Below, piece by piece: positions 58,850 to 64,000 of a stretch of DNA of 64,000 bases. Positions within the stretch are counted from its first letter, which is position 1, and the number at the start of each line of letters is the position of its first letter. Both the position numbers and the translations under genes were made by a program. The stretch spans positions 496,001 to 560,000 of the forward strand of contig NZ_JANFAU010000002.1 of assembly GCF_026130605.1 (NCBI RefSeq), written 5' to 3'. Under the pieces are notes generated by a model. The model was not told the origin of the DNA, made no database searches, and was given only the letters and a program-made list of their open reading frames with translations. The DNA comes from Sphingomonas lycopersici (lineage in GTDB: Bacteria > Pseudomonadota > Alphaproteobacteria > Sphingomonadales > Sphingomonadaceae).

Positions 58850-59287
58850 ATGTTTTCCCCCGATTCCCTGCCGCTCGAGTTTAGCTGGTCGCTGGCCGAA
58901 CGCGACGCGCGTCTCGCATCCTGGCCGCGGGATAGCGGCGCGATCGGCGGGCGCTGGGCATTTGATCTCATCACCGGACGGATGATGTGGGAGCGCGGCG
59001 TCTACGACCTGTTCGGGTTCGAGCCCGAAACCCAGCTCACCCGGCGCAGCGCGGTCGAATGCTATGCCGGCGAATCGCGCATCGCGATGGAGCAGCTCCG
59101 CGCGCATGCGATCGCCAATCGGCGCGGCTTCACGCTCGATGTGGAGATCGCTCCCGCGAACGGCGCGCCGAACCGCTGGATGCGGCTGATCGCGGCGCCG
59201 CTATGCGCGCGCGGCCGCGCCGTGCGGCTGGAGGGGGTGAAGTTCGAGGTTAGCCCGCTGCACACGCCTTTACGTCCACCCCGCTGA
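58850..59287 (+). CDS. PAS-like domain protein, 145 aa
   Basis: Starts ATG 58850; the GTG at 58844 is in frame. The body (WAFDLITGRMMWERGVYDLFGFEPETQLTRRSAVECYAGES... then ANRRGFTLDVEIAPANGAPNRWMRLIAAPLCARGRAVRLEGVKFEVS) has the beta-alpha pattern of a PAS domain without an effector domain. Probably a sensor fragment that needs a partner. Divergent from radA. Confidence 0.75.
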   Translation: MFSPDSLPLEFSWSLAERDARLASWPRDSGAIGGRWAFDLITGRMMWERGVYDLFGFEPETQLTRRSAVECYAGESRIAMEQLRAHAIANRRGFTLDVEIAPANGAPNRWMRLIAAPLCARGRAVRLEGVKFEVSPLHTPLRPPR

Positions 59288-59325
59288 ACCCCTTCTCCCC
59301 TCCCTTCACCAGGGAAAAACAGGGT

Positions 59326-60033
59326 TTACCCCCGCGCCGGAATGTTCAGCCCACGCTGCACCGCCGGCCGCGCCAGTCCGCGCTCCAGCCACGCCGCGAC
59401 ATTGGCGTAACCGTCGAACTCGACCAGCTCGCGCGCTTCGTAAAAGGTGATCAGGTTGCGCACCCAGCCGATCATCGAGATGTCGGCGATCGAATATTCT
59501 TCGCCGACGAACCAGGTTCGCCCCGCGAGCGCTCGGTCCATCACGTTCAACAGCCGTTTCGCCTCATCGACGTAACGCTGGAGCGGGCGCTTATCCTCCC
59601 ACTCACGGCCGGCGAATTTGTTGAAGAACCCGACCTGGCCGAACATCGGCCCGACGCCCCCCATCTGGAACATCAGCCATTGCACCGCATGCCATCGCCC
59701 GGCGGGATCGGCGGGGATGAATCGCCCGGTCTTGTCCGCCAGATAGAGCAGCATCGCACCACTTTCGAACAGCGCCAGCGGCGCCCCGCCCGGCCCGTTC
59801 GGATCGATCATCGCGGGTATCTTGCCATTGGGATTAAGCGACAGGAATTCAGGGCTTTTCTGGTCATCCTTGGCAAAGTCGACAAGGTGCGGCTCATAGT
59901 CCAGCCCGGTCTCCTCCAGCATGATCGAGGCTTTGACGCCGTTCGGCGTCGGCAAGGAATAGAGCTGGATGCGATCGGGGTGTTTCGCCGGCCAGCGCCG
60001 GGTAATCGGGAAGGCGTTGAGATCGCTCATCAT
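59326..60033 (-). CDS. Glutathione S-transferase (YghU/YfcG-like)
   Basis: A 235-aa protein. Thioredoxin-like domain with IQLYSLPTPNGVKASIMLEETGLDYEPHLVDF and SLNPNGKIPAMIDPNGPGGAPLALFESGAMLLYLADK, the T-P-N-G and E-S-G boxes of the YghU/YfcG class, then an alpha domain with WFVGEEYSIADISMIGWVRN. These enzymes reduce disulfides with glutathione. Followed 38 bp downstream by nothing on its strand. Confidence 0.92.
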   Translation of the reverse strand: MMSDLNAFPITRRWPAKHPDRIQLYSLPTPNGVKASIMLEETGLDYEPHLVDFAKDDQKSPEFLSLNPNGKIPAMIDPNGPGGAPLALFESGAMLLYLADKTGRFIPADPAGRWHAVQWLMFQMGGVGPMFGQVGFFNKFAGREWEDKRPLQRYVDEAKRLLNVMDRALAGRTWFVGEEYSIADISMIGWVRNLITFYEARELVEFDGYANVAAWLERGLARPAVQRGLNIPARG

Positions 60034-60204
60034 GAGGTCCGTTCTATTGCAATGCGGCCATGCTACGGCCCAATCCTGGCCGCAACAATGCCGTGATTAT
60101 TAATCGCCGCTTCATCGACTTTGTGGTCCGTTCCGCCGCACCGCGCTTGCGGAACCCTGCCTCGGCGGGGTGGTTTCTTTCCTGGAATCATCCGAGGAGT
60201 AATC

Positions 60205-60747
60205 ATGTTCAATAAAGTGTATCTGCTTATCGCGGGTGCGATGGTTGCCGCCCCGGCACTCGCGCAGACCAATGCCCCTGCTGCTGCCCCCGCCGCCAGC
60301 GCATCGACCGCGGTGAAGGCCGGCGCGACCGTCTATGACGCGCAGGGCGGCGTGGTCGGCACGATCGCCTCGACCGACGGCACCAATGCGGTGGTCGATA
60401 CCGGCTCGGTAAAGGCCGCGATCGCGCTCAGCTCGTTCGGGTCGAGCCCCAAGGGGCCGACGCTGGGCATGACCAAGGCCGAGCTCGAAGCCGCTGCCGG
60501 CCAGCAGGCGCAGACCTCATCCGAGGATTTCAAGGCGAAACTGGTCCCCGGCGCCCCCGTCTACGGCAGCGCCGGCACCGAGCTCGGCACGATCAAGGCG
60601 GTCGATTCGCAGTTCGTGACGCTGACCACGCCGAAGGGCGACGCGCGGCTGCCGATCACCGGCTTCGGCCCCGGCACGAAGGGCGTGACGATCGGCCTGA
60701 CCGCCGAGCAGCTCGCCGCCGCGATGAGCGGCGCGCCCAAGCCGTAA
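60205..60747 (+). CDS. Secreted protein with two PRC-barrel-like repeats
   Basis: A 180-aa protein; the ATG at 60205 follows GAGGAG. Signal peptide MFNKVYLLIAGAMVAAPALAQ. Two similar units: KAGATVYDAQGGVVGTIASTDGTNAVVDTGSVKAAIALSSFGSSPKGPTLGMT and VPGAPVYGSAGTELGTIKAVDSQFVTLTTPKGDARLPITGFGPGTKGVTIGLT. Each resembles a PRC-barrel half. Function unknown; small periplasmic proteins of this sort are frequent in sphingomonads. Confidence 0.8.
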   Translation: MFNKVYLLIAGAMVAAPALAQTNAPAAAPAASASTAVKAGATVYDAQGGVVGTIASTDGTNAVVDTGSVKAAIALSSFGSSPKGPTLGMTKAELEAAAGQQAQTSSEDFKAKLVPGAPVYGSAGTELGTIKAVDSQFVTLTTPKGDARLPITGFGPGTKGVTIGLTAEQLAAAMSGAPKP

Positions 60748-60759
60748 GGCGCGCCTTTG

Positions 60760-60950
60760 CCGTCATGCCGGACTTGATCCGGCATCCAGCGCCGCGAGCG
60801 ATGATCTTGGGGCTCTGGATGCCGGGTCGAGGCCGGTATGACGATGCAGATAGAAAACAGGACTTCTGAGCCCGTTCGCCCTGAGCTTGTCGAAGGGCTG
60901 CGCTTCTTTCTTCGGAAGAAAGCGCAGGCTCAGCCCGAACGGTCACGCGT
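60760..60950. repeat. Two intergenic REP-like inverted repeats
   Basis: GTCATGCCGGACTTGATCC with its partner GGTCGAGGCCGGTATGAC (about 60764-60842), then CGTTCGCCCTGAGCTTGTC and AGCCCGAACGG (about 60883-60942). They separate convergent genes and carry no T-run. Confidence 0.7.
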
Positions 60951-60965
60951 TAACGAAAACGGCAA

Positions 60966-63629
60966 TCACGCCGCCGCGCGCGTTTCCTCCAGTGCGGCGC
61001 GCACCGCGGCGAGCGCATCGGGCGCCTTGCCCGCATCCGGCCCGCCGCCCTGCGCCATGTCGGGGCGCCCGCCGCCGCCCTGCCCGCCGAGCACCGCGAC
61101 CGCGCGCTTGACCAGATCGACCGCGCTGAGCGTCCCGACCAGATCGTCGGTCACCCCGACCGCGACCGAGGCGCGCCCGTCGTTGATCGCGACCAGCGCC
61201 GCGACGCCCGAGCCGATCCGCTGCTTGGCCTCGTCGACCGCGCCGCGCAGCCCCTTGGCCTCGAACCCGTCGAGCACCTGCCCGACGAACGCCACGCCGC
61301 CGGCCTGCTCGGCCGCCGCGGGTGCCGCCGCACCGCCGCCGCCCAGCGCGAGCGCCTTTTTCGCCTCGGCCAGTTCGCGCTCGAGCCGCTTGCGCTCCTC
61401 GAGCAGCGAGACGACGCGCGCGGGCACTTCGTCGGGGGTGGTCTTGAGCGCGGTGGCGGCCTCGCGCAATTTCTCGTCGCGCTGCGCGAACCAGGTCCGC
61501 GCCGCCTCGCCGGTCAGCGCCTCGATGCGCCGTACCCCGGAGGAGACTGCGCCCTCGCTCACCACCTTGAACAGCCCGATATCGCCCAGCGCCTTGACGT
61601 GGGTGCCGCCGCACAATTCGAGCGAATAGACCTTGTCGCCATCCTCGCTGCCCATCGAAACGACGCGCACCTCGTCGCCGTACTTCTCGCCGAACAGCGC
61701 CATCGCGCCGGCGGCGATCGCATCGTCGGGGGTCATCAGCCGGGTGGTGACCGGGCCGTTCTGGCGGATCATCGCATTGACCGCGGCCTCGGCATCGGCA
61801 AGCTCGGGGGCAGTCATCGCCACCGGGTGCGACACGTCGAAGCGCAAGCGATCGGGCGCGACCAGCGAGCCCTTCTGCGCGACGTGATTGCCGAGCCGCT
61901 GGCGCAGCGCCTCGTGCAGCAAATGGGTCGCCGAGTGATTGGCGCGAATTGCGTCGCGCCGCGCGACATCGATCGCGAGCTTGACCGGATCGCCGACCTT
62001 CACTTCGCCGGCATCGACCTTGGCGTGGTGGACGAACAATTTGCCGAGCGGCTTCGAGGTATCCGAAACGCTCGCGGCAAAGCCGTGGTCGCCGGTGATC
62101 GTGCCGCTGTCGCCGACCTGCCCGCCGCTCTCGCCGTAGAAAGGCGTCTGGTTGACGATGATCTCCACCGCATCCCCCGCCCCGGCGCGGTCGACCCGCG
62201 CGCCGTCCTTGACCAGCGCGAGCACGACGCCCTCGCCGGTCTCGTTGGCGTAACCGGTGAATTCGGTCGCCCCGAGTTCCTCGGCGAGATCGAACCACAA
62301 TTCGTCCGAGGCCTTGGCGCCCGAGCCCTTCCAGGCGGCGCGCGCGGCGCGCTTCTGCTCGGCCATCGCCGCATCGAACCCGGCGCGGTCGACCGCCAGA
62401 TCCTGCGCGCGCAGCGCGTCCTCGGTCAGATCGTAGGGGAAGCCATAGGTATCGTAGAGCCGGAACGCAGTCTCGCCCGGCAGCACGTCGCCCGCCTTCA
62501 TCCCGACGGTGGCTTCGTCGAGCAATTTCAGGCCCTTGTCGAGCGTCTGGCGGAAGCGAGTTTCCTCCTGCGCCAGCGTCGCCTCGATCAGCGGCTGTGC
62601 GCGGACCAGTTCGGGATAGGCCGCGCCCATCTCCGCCACCAAAGCCGGCACCAGCCGGTGCATCAACGGCTCCTTCGCGCCGAGCAGATGCGCATGCCGC
62701 ATCGCGCGGCGCATGATGCGGCGCAACACATAGCCGCGCCCCTCGTTGGCCGGCAACACGCCGTCGGCGACGAGGAAGCCCGAGCAGCGCAAATGATCGG
62801 CGATCACGCGGTGGCTGGCCTTCATCTCGCCGTCGGTCGCGGTGTGGGTCAGCGCGCCGGACGCGGCGATCAGCGCCTTGAACGTGTCGGTATCATAATT
62901 GTCGTGGACGCCCTGCATCACCGCGGCGATCCGCTCGAGCCCCATGCCGGTGTCGATCGACTGGCGCGGCAGATCGCCGACGATCTGATCGGCTTCCTGC
63001 ATATATTGCATGAAGACGAGGTTCCAGATCTCGACGAAGCGGTCGCCATCCTCGTCGGGCGATCCCGGCGGGCCGCCCGGAATATGGTCGCCGTGGTCGT
63101 AGAAGATCTCCGAGCACGGCCCGCACGGCCCGTCGGAGCCCATCGACCAGAAATTGTCCTTGGTCGCGATGCGCACGATGCGGTCGTCGGGCAGCCCGGC
63201 GATCTTCTTCCACAGATCGAACGCCTGATCGTCGGTGTGATAGACGGTGACCATCAGCCGATCCGCCGGCAGCCCGAAATCGCGGGTCAGCAAGGTCCAG
63301 GCATGGGTGATCGCCTGTTCCTTGAAATAGTCGCCGAACGAGAAATTCCCCAGCATTTCGAAGAAGGTATGATGTCGCGCCGTATAGCCGACATTATCCA
63401 GATCGTTATGCTTGCCGCCGGCGCGGACGCATTTCTGCGACGAGGTCGCGGTCGAATAAGGCCGCGTTTCCAGCCCGGTGAACACGTTCTTGAACGGCAC
63501 CATTCCGGCGTTGACGAACATCAACGTCGGGTCGTTCTGCGGCACGAGCGGCGCGGAGGGCACGATCTGGTGCCCGTTGCTGCCGAAATAGTCGAGGAAC
63601 CCGCGGCGGATATCGTTGGTCGATGTCAT
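60966..63629 (-). CDS. alaS: Alanyl-tRNA synthetase
   Basis: An 887-aa class II synthetase. Motifs: [78 protein letters not shown]; editing domain [13 protein letters not shown] and [14 protein letters not shown] with the zinc ligands; C-terminal DHHA1 domain with [16 protein letters not shown]. Charges tRNA-Ala and removes mischarged Ser and Gly. Confidence 0.97.
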   Translation of the reverse strand: MTSTNDIRRGFLDYFGSNGHQIVPSAPLVPQNDPTLMFVNAGMVPFKNVFTGLETRPYSTATSSQKCVRAGGKHNDLDNVGYTARHHTFFEMLGNFSFGDYFKEQAITHAWTLLTRDFGLPADRLMVTVYHTDDQAFDLWKKIAGLPDDRIVRIATKDNFWSMGSDGPCGPCSEIFYDHGDHIPGGPPGSPDEDGDRFVEIWNLVFMQYMQEADQIVGDLPRQSIDTGMGLERIAAVMQGVHDNYDTDTFKALIAASGALTHTATDGEMKASHRVIADHLRCSGFLVADGVLPANEGRGYVLRRIMRRAMRHAHLLGAKEPLMHRLVPALVAEMGAAYPELVRAQPLIEATLAQEETRFRQTLDKGLKLLDEATVGMKAGDVLPGETAFRLYDTYGFPYDLTEDALRAQDLAVDRAGFDAAMAEQKRAARAAWKGSGAKASDELWFDLAEELGATEFTGYANETGEGVVLALVKDGARVDRAGAGDAVEIIVNQTPFYGESGGQVGDSGTITGDHGFAASVSDTSKPLGKLFVHHAKVDAGEVKVGDPVKLAIDVARRDAIRANHSATHLLHEALRQRLGNHVAQKGSLVAPDRLRFDVSHPVAMTAPELADAEAAVNAMIRQNGPVTTRLMTPDDAIAAGAMALFGEKYGDEVRVVSMGSEDGDKVYSLELCGGTHVKALGDIGLFKVVSEGAVSSGVRRIEALTGEAARTWFAQRDEKLREAATALKTTPDEVPARVVSLLEERKRLERELAEAKKALALGGGGAAAPAAAEQAGGVAFVGQVLDGFEAKGLRGAVDEAKQRIGSGVAALVAINDGRASVAVGVTDDLVGTLSAVDLVKRAVAVLGGQGGGGRPDMAQGGGPDAGKAPDALAAVRAALEETRAAA

Positions 63630-63721
63630 GCCCGCGACTTAGGCGAGCATGAAGCGCGGCTCAAGGGAGTGTCAGGCGCGAAAATTATGCAAATCGTAAC
63701 TCCGGCCGCAAGTCGGAAGCC

Positions 63722-64000
63722 TCAGGCGGCCGCCTTGCGCGCCTTGTCGAGCTTCTTGAGCAGCATCTGCCGCTTGAGGCGCGAGATGTGATCGATGAAC
63801 AGCACGCCGTTGAGATGATCGATCTCATGCTGGACGCAGGTCGCCATCAGCCCGTGGAATTCCTCCTCGTGCGGCTGGCCGTTCTCGTCGAGCCACTTCA
63901 CGCGGCAACGCGCGGGGCGCTCGACCTCGGCATATTGCTCGGGGATCGAGAGGCAGCCCTCGTTATAGGTCGACAGCTCGTCGCTCGCCCAGACGATCTC
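63722..64000 (-). CDS. def: Peptide deformylase (N-terminus outside the window)
   Basis: The visible 92 C-terminal residues have [21 protein letters not shown] and [19 protein letters not shown], motifs 2 and 3 of the metal site (Cys and the two His). Removes the formyl group from nascent Met. The start lies beyond 64000. It is 92 bp upstream of alaS on the same strand. Confidence 0.95.
   Translation of the reverse strand, partial: EIVWASDELSTYNEGCLSIPEQYAEVERPARCRVKWLDENGQPHEEEFHGLMATCVQHEIDHLNGVLFIDHISRLKRQMLLKKLDKARKAAA

Overview
The window is chromosomal DNA of a high-GC alphaproteobacterium, most probably a Sphingomonas-like sphingomonad. The evidence is gene content: a secreted protein with a PEPxxWA-CTERM tail, an UrcA-family protein, an RcnB-type secreted protein, coupled ffs-dnaX-ybaB, a bifunctional RSH enzyme, and many TGA/ATG-overlapping genes. 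No 16S rRNA is present, so the genus is an inference.

Left flank (1-6260): a truncated flotillin and its OB-fold membrane partner, an AlkB-like 2OG-Fe(II) oxygenase, a PEP-CTERM metalloprotease homologue whose first zinc histidine is replaced by glutamine, a ROK fructokinase and a GT39-type membrane glycosyltransferase.

Integrated element (6261-26656, about 20.4 kb): bounded by a perfect 48-bp direct repeat of the 3' half of tRNA-Glu(TTC). From left to right it holds a tyrosine integrase, an AlpA-like regulator, a run of small overlapping genes ending in a RepA-like AAA helicase, an iteron-like GGTGGAGC cluster that could be an origin, a defence-like cargo patch (DUF4365 nuclease plus an unknown coupled partner, then a TIGR02391 gene), a control region with an XRE repressor facing a five-gene operon, a three-gene module ending in a 1535-aa protein with an N-terminal SNase domain, and a ParB-like DUF6551 gene. 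No terminase, portal, capsid or tail gene is visible. It looks like a phage satellite, or a prophage stripped of its structural genes, that has kept ejection-like proteins.

Right flank (26760-64000): ordinary chromosome. recJ; UrcA, LysR, GST and prolyl-hydroxylase genes; a repeat-rich RcnB protein; a GT2; two secreted or Tat-exported peptidase-type enzymes; RSH; HxlR; an IPNS-like oxygenase; ffs-dnaX-ybaB; a pair of His/Arg/Trp-rich secreted peptides; a coupled cysteine desulfurase-cysteine desulfurase-ferredoxin operon; an alpha/beta hydrolase; accA; xerD; aroK-aroB; a coupled radA-cvpA-scaffold-KefB-DUF423 run ending in a frameshifted small membrane gene; a second GST; alaS; and a 5'-truncated def. 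Several intergenic gaps carry REP-like inverted repeats.
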